NCBI RefSeq assembly: GCF_000330505.1
Contig: NW_004443767.1
Span: 72,475 to 136,474 of the forward strand
Length of the DNA stretch: 64,000 nt
Direction of reading: 5' to 3'
Source: Entamoeba invadens IP1
Lineage: Eukaryota; Evosea; Mastigamoebida; Endamoebidae
Under the pieces are notes generated by a model that saw only the letters and a list, made by a program, of their open reading frames with translations, had not been told where the DNA came from and searched no databases. Shown here piece by piece: positions 53,630-63,561 of the stretch (position 1 is the first letter of the stretch; the number at the start of each line of letters is the position of its first letter). The translations under genes and the position numbers were made by a program.

Positions 53630-55621
53630 ATGTCATCGAACTCAAACACACTTGAGATTCACAATCTCAAGCAGGTACTTTTATATTTTATAACATCCGA
53701 AGAGATTCGGTTATTTCTTATGGTGAATCATAAATGTCAAGAAACTGTAGTTATAACAAAAACTAATCCGTTACTAAAAGATATCTCCTCTCTCTTTTGG
53801 TTTTTTAAATACTTTTCTCCAGAAACGTTCGACAACAACTTTTCTGAGATCGACTCAATCGATTTTTTCACAAAAACGAAAACGATCCAAAACGTTGATT
53901 TTTCTTCAGTAAAAAACGTTTTGTTTGATCAAAACTTTGCGACTGTCGTTTTCCCAAAAATTTTGAGACTTCGCCTCTCCAAAACGACAAAACAAAAAAC
54001 AGATTTCATCATCAAAAACGCACACCTTTTCACGTCACTCAAATCTTTACGGGGAGATCTGAAAAGTCTTGTCAATTTTTTGAAAGTTTTCACACAAAAC
54101 GAAAATGCCGGTGTTAATCCGCTCCCAAAAATCATCGTTGTTGAGACTATTGACTATACCTCAAAAAAACATCCATGGGAAATTTTGCTCCAAAAATTGG
54201 TTATATACTTGCCAAAAACTCAAAACATTTCCGTCCACGTCATCTTACCAAAAAACGAGACAAAAATCAAAGACTTCCCAAAAAACCTCAAAGTGACTTT
54301 TTGGCAACAAAATGTGACACAAAAAAATTCAGAAATTTTCGAAAAACATTTTTTATGCGAAAGTGGAAAAATTAATGTTATTGGCACCATTGACGGGAAT
54401 GACATTAATGACGTCATCAAAAAGGCATATCCCAAAACTATAGTGTATTCTAATAACGAAGTTACGGGAAAAAACACTTGGGACGTCCCAGATTGTGTCA
54501 AAAAGTTCGAAATGGAAGACTGCATGTTTCTTCAACCACAACAACTCAACTTTAATTTGGGGCGTTTAAAAGAACTCGAAATGCAAGATTGTTGCAATCT
54601 CATCTTCTCCCATTCAATCGAAAATATTGAGACTCTGAAAATGACAAATTGTGATTGCGTAACTTTTGCACTGAGTTGTGGGATGAACAGTCTGAAATTT
54701 TTTAAAATCGAAAACTCAAATAAAATCAAGGTTGAGTGCACTTTAACTCAAATCGCACAACTTCTCCTTTTCGTTTGTACTGAAATTAAACTATTACATA
54801 TTAATAATAATACCATGAATGAATTAATTCTAATAAACACAAACTCCGTGTCACTTCCTTTCTGTAAATTCCTCAACAAATCAATTTTTATTGAATCCTC
54901 TCAAAATCTCTGTTTTGGGAAAAACGAAAATCCGTCCAACCGAAATGGCGTTTCGGCGGATTTGTTTAAGGAAATGTGTTCGAGGTGTTACAAACACCCG
55001 CCACGGCGTGTTGTTAAGAATGAAAGTCAAAGCCGTTTTGAGATGAGTGATTTTTTTTCAATCTCCGAGAAAGTGTCTGTCAATGGTGGAACGATAACAC
55101 GCTTAAGCAAAGAAAATGGAGGGAATTTTGACACAATTATCAGCCGACTCTTTAGTGGCGATGACAAACGACCTTTTCTTGTTTACAACGGACAAAACAC
55201 CAAGGAAATTGAGAACGTCAGATATTTTGAGCTTCACACTAATGTAAGTTACAACGTGACTGTCGGGCTCTTTGACGAAGAAAAGTACAACGTCTACGAC
55301 AATTCACAGATCGGTGAATTGGAAGGGAGCTTTGGATATCACGTTCCTTCCGGGATTGTATTGAAAGAAGGGCATAAGCACTTCTTGCCAAATAACTTCA
55401 CGGCCCCACCAAATATGGAATGTGTTGTTGGGTGTGGTTTTGATTTTCTTGATCAAAAAGTGTTTTTCACGCTCAACGGAGTTCTCATCGAGGAGATTGC
55501 GACCGAAGTTTGTTACACATCCGCCGTTGTGTCGTTTGGGTATTTTGAGTGTGTGTATATCAATTATGGCGAAACTCCATTTGTTTTTAAGGAGTTTGAA
55601 AAACTATTTGTAAATCAATAA
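53630..55621 (+). CDS. Leucine-rich-repeat-like protein with C-terminal SPRY domain
   Basis: 663 residues from the first ATG; the frame is open upstream without one. The N-terminus (VLLYFITSEEIRLFLMVNHKCQETV) resembles that of the LRR protein at 3075-4049, a common amoeba family signature. A long irregular leucine-rich region follows (about 60-440). Residues 480-660 form a SPRY/B30.2 domain: YFELHTNVSYNVTVGLFD, SFGYH and GCGFDFLDQKVFFTLNG. SPRY domains are binding modules, often of ubiquitin ligases or innate receptors; here the partner is unknown. No signal peptide, so cytosolic. Confidence 0.8.
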   Translation: MSSNSNTLEIHNLKQVLLYFITSEEIRLFLMVNHKCQETVVITKTNPLLKDISSLFWFFKYFSPETFDNNFSEIDSIDFFTKTKTIQNVDFSSVKNVLFDQNFATVVFPKILRLRLSKTTKQKTDFIIKNAHLFTSLKSLRGDLKSLVNFLKVFTQNENAGVNPLPKIIVVETIDYTSKKHPWEILLQKLVIYLPKTQNISVHVILPKNETKIKDFPKNLKVTFWQQNVTQKNSEIFEKHFLCESGKINVIGTIDGNDINDVIKKAYPKTIVYSNNEVTGKNTWDVPDCVKKFEMEDCMFLQPQQLNFNLGRLKELEMQDCCNLIFSHSIENIETLKMTNCDCVTFALSCGMNSLKFFKIENSNKIKVECTLTQIAQLLLFVCTEIKLLHINNNTMNELILINTNSVSLPFCKFLNKSIFIESSQNLCFGKNENPSNRNGVSADLFKEMCSRCYKHPPRRVVKNESQSRFEMSDFFSISEKVSVNGGTITRLSKENGGNFDTIISRLFSGDDKRPFLVYNGQNTKEIENVRYFELHTNVSYNVTVGLFDEEKYNVYDNSQIGELEGSFGYHVPSGIVLKEGHKHFLPNNFTAPPNMECVVGCGFDFLDQKVFFTLNGVLIEEIATEVCYTSAVVSFGYFECVYINYGETPFVFKEFEKLFVNQ

Positions 55622-55742
55622 ACTATTATATTTTTACATTATATTAATTTTTTTTTAATAATTTATAGTATGATTCTATTATAATCAAATAAAAGAATCA
55701 TATATCATATCAATAAAATAAAACTAAAAATAGTTTAATTCT

Positions 55743-56012
55743 TTACTCATCTCTTCTGATTTCCTTCATGAGCTTTTGGTGTTGATTAGTGAACAAAATG
55801 CTTGGGTTCTTTGGAATGACAGGAACACTTTTATCCTCTGTCTGGACGGGTTTAAGATATTCGTGTTGCATCTTCAGGTCGGCGAAAAGATCCTTTGGTG
55901 CTTGTTTTAAGTGGACCTCCTGAGAAATGACTGGTTTGCTTCGGTCATTGCTCTCTGCGTGGTGCAAATTGATCTTCTCATGAATCAACTCGGCGCTTGT
56001 AAATTTGTTCAT
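55743..56012 (-). CDS. Actobindin-like protein with two beta-thymosin/WH2 repeats
   Basis: 89 residues from the only in-frame ATG. Two related segments, INLHHAESNDRSKPVI and EYLKPVQTEDKSVPVI, fit the beta-thymosin core L(K)xxxTxDKSxPxI; each is preceded by an amphipathic helix (SAELIHEKI, DLFADLKMQHEY). Two repeats in about 88 residues is the layout of Acanthamoeba actobindin, which binds actin monomers and holds back nucleation. A GTATTTAAGC box lies 25 bases upstream of the ATG and an Inr-like GAAATTCAGA abuts it. Family assignment is from motif pattern and length. Confidence 0.75.
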   Translation of the reverse strand: MNKFTSAELIHEKINLHHAESNDRSKPVISQEVHLKQAPKDLFADLKMQHEYLKPVQTEDKSVPVIPKNPSILFTNQHQKLMKEIRRDE

Positions 56013-56036
56013 TCTGAATTTCGTTGTTTCGTTGGT

Positions 56037-56046
56037 GCTTAAATAC
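56037..56046 (-). promoter_or_regulatory. TATA-like box of the actobindin-like gene
   Basis: GTATTTAAGC on the minus strand, matching the Entamoeba TATA consensus, 25-34 bases upstream of the ATG. Confidence 0.75.
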
Positions 56047-56463
56047 AACCCAATTCTCTTTCCCCAACAACGGTTTCCCTCACTTTTTTTTTAAACTCAA
56101 GTACTCACTTTGAACATTACTTGACAATTTCTTATGAGTTTTATTATTTTATGATTTTATATTGTTTCTTTTATAATTTCTTTAATTCTATGCTATTTTA
56201 TTTCTATAAATAACTTAGAATACAAATTTTTGGCTTTTTTTTAAAATAATTTTTATTATATACAAAAAAATATTATTCTAATTACTATTTATTATAGCTC
56301 ATTGTATTATTAAAAATAAATGTGTAACAAACTATAAAAAAATATTATTTCTTTTAAATTTAAAACAACAATAATTTTCAGATATTAAAGTAAATTAATA
56401 TTAATGTAAAAATGAACCATAATAAATAGTTTAAACATAAATGATCAATAAAAATCAAATCAA
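56047..56463. other. AT-rich intergenic spacer
   Basis: No gene seen. Confidence 0.5.
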
Positions 56464-57798
56464 TCACTTGAACAAATTTGCGAGTAAAAGTGGTCGGTCC
56501 ACTCCATAATTCTCCTCCTTGTACTCAATTGGCGACTTGAAATTTTCAAGTTTTGGGAAAATGATGTTTGTATTTACCCTATCCTTCTTTTGTATCTTCT
56601 TTGGCTTTTGTGTGAACTTGGCATCTCTTGTGAATCGGTTAAGTCCATATTCCATTGCATCTTTAATTGTTTGTTCGTAAAAATCACCATCATCGTAAAT
56701 TTGGTCACTACTTATCAAATCATCGTTCAGATAAATTTTGTTATCCCTTAGCTGTTGAGATCTCCTGTGAAGTCTCTCCTTATCCCTCATAACTCCTTTG
56801 ACTTGTTGGTTTACTGTCTATGGTTTAATGGAGTTCTTTTTCAAATTATTTAATTTTATAATAATAATTGATTTGTATAAAAAAAAAGTTGTTGTCTTGT
56901 GGTATACATTGTATTATAATATTAATTATTTCTTATTATTAAAAATATTCAATAATGAAATACCTTTAAAACAAACTTTACCAGTGTTAGAAATTTTTGA
57001 GATTTGAAGGATTGTTGTCTTTGAATTCCACTTTTCTAAATCAGCCAAATTGCGGGCGTTTCTATTTGCCTGGTTCTTAATTATTTTTTCTTTATAATCA
57101 CTCGCGTTTTCCCAAATAAGCCCACGATTTGCGTCAAGAGTCTCACAAAGACCACCGATTTGCTTCATTAAATTAAGAAGTGAAACGGTCAACTTATCCA
57201 TTTCAGCTTTCAGTTTTGTGTTTTGCTCTGTCAATCTATTTAAGTCCGTATGGAGTGGGAGTGCATTCACACATGTGACTATTGGCTGCAATTTGACACG
57301 AATGTCCATTGCCGTGTTATACAATTTAATTTGGTTTACAACGTCTTCTTGTTTGATTTGTGAAACGGGTTTTGCTATCGTTTTCATTTCCGTCGTTTGT
57401 TTGATCATTTGATCTGCTTCGTCTTCTTCTTCATTTTCTTTAATTTCGCCATTTCCTTCTTCCTCTTCATTATTTTCACTTTCATTTTCATCATTTTCAT
57501 CATTTTCATCGTCTTCACTCATTTTCTTTTCATTACTTTCGTTTGAAGAATAAGGTTCTTCATCTTCTGACATCTCGTCGTCAGAATACCCAAACGCTTC
57601 TTTCTTAGAAACAATCTTTCCTTTCCAATTTTTGTTCATTGGAATACTTTGCATTTTCTGGATTTTCCCTACTTCCAACATTTCAGTCGTTTTCAAATCG
57701 TCATCATCTTCGAGAACCGCCTTGTCTTGCTCTTCCTCTTCATATTCTTTTGGCGCTGAAAACTGTTCACTGATCACGTCGTTAATATTTTTTGACAT
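56464..57798 (-). CDS. AATF/Che-1 (yeast Bfr2)-type ribosome biogenesis protein, two exons
   Basis: Exons are 56977-57798 and 56464-56817; the 159-nt intron is GTTTGT...ATAG in phase 0, giving 391 residues. The first half is very acidic. The middle (about 150-250) holds the AATF leucine-zipper-like helical domain, ending LADLEKWNSKT, which matches LQKWHDKT of AATF. The splice brings on MRDKERLHRRSQ, the AATF MDKERLLRRTQ motif, then IYDDGDFYEQ, the conserved DDDDFY segment of the TRAUB domain. Bfr2/AATF works in small-subunit rRNA processing in the nucleolus. The tail is shorter than in animals. Confidence 0.85.
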
Positions 57799-57908
57799 GA
57801 ATAAATGAAATTCACAAATCGTTCCTCAAACCCTAATATTGTAAAAATCACAATAACATTTTATAAAACTGAATTATAAAAAATGATACGAAAATAATAA
57901 ACAGTACG

Positions 57909-58523
57909 TCACAGGAATATTTTGTGCGAAGAGCTTTTACTGATCTTCGATCTGCAGATCGGACAGTAATGTACTCCTTGGGTGTTGAGTAATACCTCCA
58001 GGCATTCCGAGCAAAACAAATGTCCGCACTTGGTTGTCTGGACATCTTTCGTTGTCTGGTAGCATATCGGGCAGACGATCCCCTCAACCACCTTATTTGC
58101 TCTCTCTTCTTTATTCCGCTCTTTTCCGTTCTGTCCTTCGTCCACACCTCTCATTTTCTCAATCTCCTTCTGCCAATCCTCTCTATTTTCCTGTGTCGTT
58201 CCGCCATATGCCACATCATCATCGTCGTCGTCACTGTCTGTCCTTCTGACGTAGCTTGGCCTCATGTACAATCTGTTAACTGTTGGTAAGAATTGTCTCC
58301 GTTGTGGGTGGGTTCTGAGTGGAAATTGTTGCGTTGCCTGTGATGAGATTGTGATTGCGTTGTTTGTCAAAACTTCGTGCTGTGGAATATCCCCGACAGG
58401 GTGTGCCGTCACATTCCCCTCAGTTCCATCGATGTTGATCGCTGACGTGTCATTTTCACCTGTCAAATCAATCACAACTTTATCGTCCGGAACAATCTCC
58501 ACTTCATTTGTGTTGGTACTCAT
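57909..58523 (-). CDS. RING E3 ligase of the RNF4/Slx8 (SUMO-targeted) type
   Basis: 204 residues. A C-terminal C3HC4 RING (about 150-192: CPIC, CGHLFCSECL, CPICR) sits at the very end, as in RNF4. Near the N-terminus KVVIDLTGE (15-23) is a strong SUMO-interacting motif, almost the same as RNF4's IVDLT. The middle is disordered and has a run of six Asp. SUMO-targeted ligases ubiquitinate SUMO-modified proteins, mainly nuclear. Only one clear SIM is seen, while RNF4 has several; other RING ligases with a chance SIM cannot be ruled out. Confidence 0.78.
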   Translation of the reverse strand: MSTNTNEVEIVPDDKVVIDLTGENDTSAINIDGTEGNVTAHPVGDIPQHEVLTNNAITISSQATQQFPLRTHPQRRQFLPTVNRLYMRPSYVRRTDSDDDDDDVAYGGTTQENREDWQKEIEKMRGVDEGQNGKERNKEERANKVVEGIVCPICYQTTKDVQTTKCGHLFCSECLEVLLNTQGVHYCPICRSKISKSSSHKIFL

Positions 58524-58799
58524 CTGCTTTCTTTTTTTGTTCTCTTTTTCGTTCTAACATTTCAATTTGGACCGAACGTCTTGTCTAGTTTTTTATAGTT
58601 TAAAAATAGTTTTTTTCCTTTTTTTTCACCACCATTTTAAGATGAATAACCATTAATTATAATTATTAATATTATAAATTCTAGTTATTGTGTTGGTTGA
58701 TGTGAGAAAATCATTTCAATTTTTTTTAAACGATTTTCCAAAAAAATAAAACATTTTGAATAACATTTAATTTTAAAAACGACTACAATACTAATTCAT

Positions 58800-59822
58800 T
58801 TACTTTTCAAAAGGGCATGGGTCTGGAAGGACTTTTGAGTATTCTTTATAAAGAAATTCGATTTCCCGGTCGGCGTTAGTTGCGTCAGCGATATCGTCGT
58901 TCAAGCAGACGCAGTAATTTTCTTTCTTTGCGATGTGGTTCATTGTGTACGAGTTTTGGGTGTGGTTTCCGGTCCACCAGTTGAAGTAGAAGTTTCTTCT
59001 TTGTTTGACGTATTCCCCTTTATTTTCCTCAACAGTTACTGCAGCGTGCAAGAAGCTGATGACGATGTCGTTAGCCTTTCTGAATTTGTTTTGTCTTGCT
59101 GCTGTGTAGTTATCTTTCCAAGTATTTTCCATGAAGTTCAACGTGTCCGTCAACATGAAATAGCAGTGATGTGATGGGTATGGGTGTTGAAGAGTATTTC
59201 CATTTCCGTATTTGTCGCTGACCAATTTGTTTGATGTACTCACCGACCGATGCCAAATTGATGTTTTCTCTCCTTCCTTATTTGGCGCGACAAATCCGTT
59301 GTGGTAGACGTTCAGTCTTCCATCGTTTCCAAGCCAAAATTCTGGTTTGACTGGTCTTCCAAGCATCATATCATCGTTCAAGTACAATATACACTTCGAG
59401 ATGGTTGGAATCTTGTGCAAATAACTTTCGATGGTGTTGGAGTTAAATGTGGGAAGCACTTCCTTCTCAATAATTGTCGAGTGTGGGACTATTATCAATT
59501 GTGGGACTGTAGTCTTCCCTTTCTCCTCATCTATGTAATCAGGAACTTCGCCGTCAGTTACTAAGAAAATTCTCTTGATCCATGGAGCATACGCTACTAT
59601 AGAACGGAAGCCAAAACGAAGAGTCCCATAGTCTTTATATAAGCCCCCGACTTTGGTGCGGCCATATTGTTTCATTAAGTCTAAATGACGTTGAGAGGTG
59701 CCATTCACCCAAAGAAATACAGCATCGACAGATCCACCACAAACTCGTTCAAAGGGCGTCTCGGCGTGACTCAATAATGAAAATAGCAACAGAAAGAATG
59801 AAATCAATAAAGATGAAAACAT
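58800..59822 (-). CDS. Stealth-family sugar-phosphate transferase (GNPTAB-like)
   Basis: 340 residues from the ATG that opens a signal peptide (MFSSLLISFFLLLFSLLSHA). Stealth regions follow in order: CR1 (VDAVFLWVNGTS), CR2 (DYGTLRFGFRSIVAYAPW, then IESYLHKIP and ILYLNDDMMLGRPV), CR3 (KANDIVISFLHAAV) and CR4-like CVCLNDD. Stealth proteins transfer sugar-1-phosphate to glycans; in animals GNPTAB does so on lysosomal enzymes, in bacteria on capsules. The signal peptide suggests action in the ER/Golgi lumen. A modifier of surface or lysosomal glycans is likely; the acceptor is unknown. Upstream of the ATG is a good TATA-like box. Confidence 0.85.
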   Translation of the reverse strand: MFSSLLISFFLLLFSLLSHAETPFERVCGGSVDAVFLWVNGTSQRHLDLMKQYGRTKVGGLYKDYGTLRFGFRSIVAYAPWIKRIFLVTDGEVPDYIDEEKGKTTVPQLIIVPHSTIIEKEVLPTFNSNTIESYLHKIPTISKCILYLNDDMMLGRPVKPEFWLGNDGRLNVYHNGFVAPNKEGEKTSIWHRSVSTSNKLVSDKYGNGNTLQHPYPSHHCYFMLTDTLNFMENTWKDNYTAARQNKFRKANDIVISFLHAAVTVEENKGEYVKQRRNFYFNWWTGNHTQNSYTMNHIAKKENYCVCLNDDIADATNADREIEFLYKEYSKVLPDPCPFEK

Positions 59823-59846
59823 TTGTGTGTTCCGAGTTTTGACTTC

Positions 59847-59856
59847 GCTTAAATAC
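59847..59856 (-). promoter_or_regulatory. TATA-like box of the Stealth gene
   Basis: GTATTTAAGC on the minus strand, 25-34 bases upstream of the ATG, the same spacing as for the actobindin-like gene. A GGAACGAGAAC GAAC-type element lies about 45 bases further upstream. Confidence 0.75.
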
Positions 59857-60454
59857 AACAGACTCTCTTTCTATATTTTGGTCGTGTTCTCGTTCCAACA
59901 TTTTGATAAGTGATTACTTTTTCTCACTTGTCACTTTGTTCATTTCGTTTTGGAATTCTATTAAAAATTTTTTTAAGTTCCACTTTCTTTTAAAAGTTTG
60001 TTTGTTGTTTTTTATTTGTTATGTTATAGTTTTTAATACTATATTTTGTTGTTATTGTAATTATTTATTTATATAATATATATAATAAATATTTTTTTTG
60101 TTGAATAATAAATGCAATTTATTAAATTATAATAAATAATTACAAGGTTTTTAGAATTTGTCTTTTTCAAAAAAAAATCCATAATTAAATATTTAATGTA
60201 ATAATAAAAAATTATGAATAATTTAACTATGTTATTAATTAAAAAAAAATATCAAATGAATAAACACATTATATAATTTATTTAGTTTGAAACAAAAAAT
60301 TTGTCTTTTTGGATAAACCAATAAAATAATAGTAAAATAAACTATAATAATATAGTACACTTCAAGACTCTAATAAGAGCCACACAAAATCAAATCACAA
60401 CAAACCCCACTATTGCGGCCGTTTTCCCTCTGAAAAAAAACGAAAAGAGGAAAA
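59857..60454. other. Divergent AT-rich intergenic spacer
   Basis: No gene seen beyond promoter elements. Confidence 0.5.
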
Positions 60455-61276
60455 ATGAGAAAAACCCTAAACGAACTAGAAAACAGCTTGATGGACACTT
60501 TGACTCGTGTGTACCACGTTTGGAAAACAGTGTTAGATATGTTAAAAGACAGAGGATATGTCACAAATGATTTGGACCATCAGACAACGCTTGACGAATT
60601 TAGAGAGCGTGTGGGTGTTGGAGCCGATGGTGTGGAGTTTGTTTCATTTGAATAACATTTTGAATAACAAAATCAATAGTTCTTTTATTAATCAATTGCA
60701 CGCAATCAACCCAGTTCCATAACAGAAACGAGTTGCAAACTATTTAAAACCATTTTAAACTATTAAATATGTTTTAAAGTAAAACGAGGACAACTGACAC
60801 ATAGCCGAGGAAAATTGACTATTAAAGCTGTTCGCGAGGGCAGTGCCGACGATGGAATAATTGTACTTTTTGCAAAAGATGACAAAATGAAAACGGAAGT
60901 CTTCCGAAGTTACGCCGAGGAAGTGCAAGGACAGGAATGTAAACGTGCCATTGTTGTATACAGAGGCCAGTTGTCGTCTGTCATCGTTCAGTTTGTTAAC
61001 AGTTCGGAACAAAAAGTCAAGTGGGAATTATTACTGGAGGACGAACTGATTGTTAACGTCACAAAACACGTGTTGGTGCCCGAGCACATCAAATTGACTG
61101 ATGAAGAGAAACAAGCTGTGTTGAAGAAGTACCAAGTCAAGGAGTCACAACTCCCCCGTTTGCTCAAAAGCGATCCAATTGCAAAGTACTACGGGTTTGA
61201 GAGAGGTGATGTTATTAAGATCATCAGAAAGAGTGAGACTGCAGGAAGATACGTGACATACAGAGCAGTGTTTTAA
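60455..61276 (+). CDS. RPB5: RPB5 (RPABC1) subunit shared by RNA polymerases I, II and III, two exons
   Basis: Exons are 60455-60636 and 60805-61276; the 168-nt intron is GTTTGT...CATAG with phase kept, giving 217 residues against about 210 usual. Exon 1 has the RPB5 jaw start ([26 protein letters not shown]). Exon 2 carries the rest and the highly conserved assembly domain: [15 protein letters not shown], then [38 protein letters not shown] (archaeal RpoH-like). The acceptor is fixed by frame and by domain continuity. Confidence 0.92.
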
Positions 61277-61418
61277 TTCGATTGTTTCGGGAAGTTTCAG
61301 TCATCAACTTTATAAGACAAATATCATGTTGTTGGGGTTGACACTTCAATTAAGACTTAGATAATGAATAAATCAATAATAACGTGGTTTATAGGTTTTA
61401 AGAGTAGATACAAAATGA

Positions 61419-62139
61419 CTACAATATGGGTTTTGAGAGCACATTAATCAACCTCTGCTTCGTAGAGTCGTCGATAGTTGTTTGAATGGATTGGTACATC
61501 GATTGGTGATGTGGGGTGAGCGTTTTTCTCGTTTTTCTTGATGGAGGAGATCGTGAAAGAGGCGGTTTCTGAATGAGTATCTCTGGGTCAAGTTGCATAT
61601 AGTTCGGGTTTATTGGCGTTGCTGGTGACATTCTTGGTGTGTAACGTCCAACGGATGTAACGGGCGTCATACGTCGAGAGTTCAATGGAGTTGGTGGTTT
61701 TTGTGAATCTTCTTCCATTTTCCTGACTGAGCATGCAGAAGCAGGGCATTCTGTTGGTGGAGGAAGAGGTATTTTAAACACCCTTAGTTTTTCAATTGCC
61801 TCCTTTTCGGTCTGTGGAGCTTCGATTGCAGCAATAGAAATTTGAGTCAAATTTTTGATCAACTCTTGGTTGAGTAACGTTGTGAACTTTGATGTGGTAA
61901 TTATCTCAGCAGTGTGCGACTCTGTGTTGAGGACAAAAGTGAACGCCACAGTGTTTGGGTTGTTTTGAATTTGGGAATGCTGATTGTCACATTTTTCGTC
62001 TAAAAACAAGGCTTAAATGTTGAATCATTCCGAAAGTCCAAGAATGACAAGATTGAGAGAATGACAACATCAAAAGGAAACAAACGATGAGATTGAAAAG
62101 AAGAGACGACATTCTTTCGCTTTCTGGTTTGTGCGTCAT
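61419..62139 (-). CDS. Ser/Pro-rich protein of unknown function, two exons
   Basis: Proposed exons are 62086-62139 and 61419-61979; the 106-nt intron is GTTTGT...CAG in phase 0, giving 204 residues. The long second frame has no early ATG, so the small first exon (MTHKPESERM...) supplies the start. The N-terminal 80 residues look folded (FTFVLNTESH, TLLNQELIKNLTQISIAA). The remainder is disordered, with at least six SP or TP motifs (TPVTS, TPRMSPATP, SRSPPS, TPHH), so proline-directed kinases are plausible regulators. I do not recognise the family. An alternative splice at a TTTTTAG acceptor would need a weaker donor. Confidence 0.6.
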
Positions 62140-62976
62140 GATTTTGATTATATTATCAAGTTGTTGAGAAGAAAACAAGATCTTTATTTTTAAACAATCA
62201 AAACAGTAGTTTTGGGAAGTTTTAGTTTTTTAACCAAAATTGGGAAATTGTGGTGTCATTTTCCCGTTTTTTATTATTTATATACCCTAACAAATACAAT
62301 CTAAAAAAAAGGATTATTTATAAAAATTTGAATCCAATACTAACGCTTATTCTGGCTTTTTATTAGAACATTTTTGGGGTAATTATTTAACAATTATGAT
62401 TTGAGTTAAAAACAGTAAAAAACCAAAAATGGAAAAAAAAGGTGACTGTGTTTTTGTTTTCATAATTATTTTACTTGATTCAAACTATAATTTAATTAAT
62501 TTATCCATTTTAAAAATAATTAATTAAAATAAACTTAAATAAAATAGCTTTTTTACAGTAGTTTTTCAAGTTATAAAAATACATATAATATTAAACAATA
62601 TTTTTTAAATATTTTATTAATGTTGTATAATTGATTTCATTTAAGTATCGTTTTAAACAAGATTCCAACTGTTTTAACCAAAAAATTCTTTCCGTCAAAA
62701 ATAGAAAATTACCCTCAACCTATCTTGGTAATAAAAACAAATTTGTTTTAAATTGTTATTTTTAATTTATAGTAAATGATAATTAATGGTATTGTTTAGT
62801 CTTGAATAAAGATGAAAATAAGAGAATATTAAATATTTATTAAAACTACTAATACTAAAAAGTAAACAACACTGTATTATACATTATAATAAAAAAAATG
62901 ATATTTTTTAATTTAGTGGGGATAAACAATTGTATAACAAATTATAGTAAAACAAACCAAAAAAATAGTACATAAA
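62140..62976. other. AT-rich intergenic spacer
   Basis: No supported gene. Confidence 0.5.
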
Positions 62977-63561
62977 TTATTCAGTCAATAAATTTGTTTT
63001 TTTGCAGGCGGAGCTGAGGAGGGTGTGATATTCCTTTTCGAGATTTTGCAGTTCTGTTTGCAATTTACTTTGCACTTTCTTGAGTGCATCTTTTTCGTCT
63101 TGGAATCCGGACGTACTTTTGAGAGTTGCCTTCCACTCTGGTGCTATTGGAGCCAATGTCAATTTTACAAACTCCTCTGGAGGGTTGACGATAATAATTT
63201 GATCGAAGCAGACGTGTGAAACAACACTTTTCTTCACTTTGTCTTGATTGAATAAAACGATGAAATGTTTCAGTGTGATTGATCCTAAATTCTGTTTAAA
63301 TACGATTTCTATTAACGCTTCAAACTCACCCCACCCATTCTCTGTCACTGTATATGGCGGACTTACAACTCGACGATGTGAATTGGGAAAGGATTCATGA
63401 AGGTGGAATATCACTGTCTCGATCATGTTATAGACATCTAAATCGTCTTCTTCAAATGCTCGTACAAATAGTGTCCAATTATGGGAATTCGGTCCTATCA
63501 TCTTTTTTAATGGAGTCGCTTCGTTCCCATACAATATTCGTTTTGTGATTTTCATACTCAT
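62977..63561 (-). CDS. YEATS-domain protein (GAS41/YEATS4-like)
   Basis: 194 residues from the ATG at 63561. The YEATS domain covers about 20-145: HNWTLFVRAFEEDDL, FHLHESFPNSHRRVVSPPYTVTENGWGEFE and LKHFIVLF. The His-Ser of LHES and the Gly-Trp-Gly turn of the acyl-lysine pocket are kept. A C-terminal coiled coil (about 155-190) matches that of GAS41. In other eukaryotes GAS41 reads acylated histone H3 as part of SWR1/NuA4-type complexes. Start at GTG one codon earlier is rejected. Confidence 0.9.
   Translation of the reverse strand: MSMKITKRILYGNEATPLKKMIGPNSHNWTLFVRAFEEDDLDVYNMIETVIFHLHESFPNSHRRVVSPPYTVTENGWGEFEALIEIVFKQNLGSITLKHFIVLFNQDKVKKSVVSHVCFDQIIIVNPPEEFVKLTLAPIAPEWKATLKSTSGFQDEKDALKKVQSKLQTELQNLEKEYHTLLSSACKKTNLLTE

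Noticed and set aside
61980..62085. Splice at the TTTTTAG acceptor (62000)
   Set aside because: It needs a GTTTCC donor to keep frame; the CAG at 61980 works with the standard GTTTGT.
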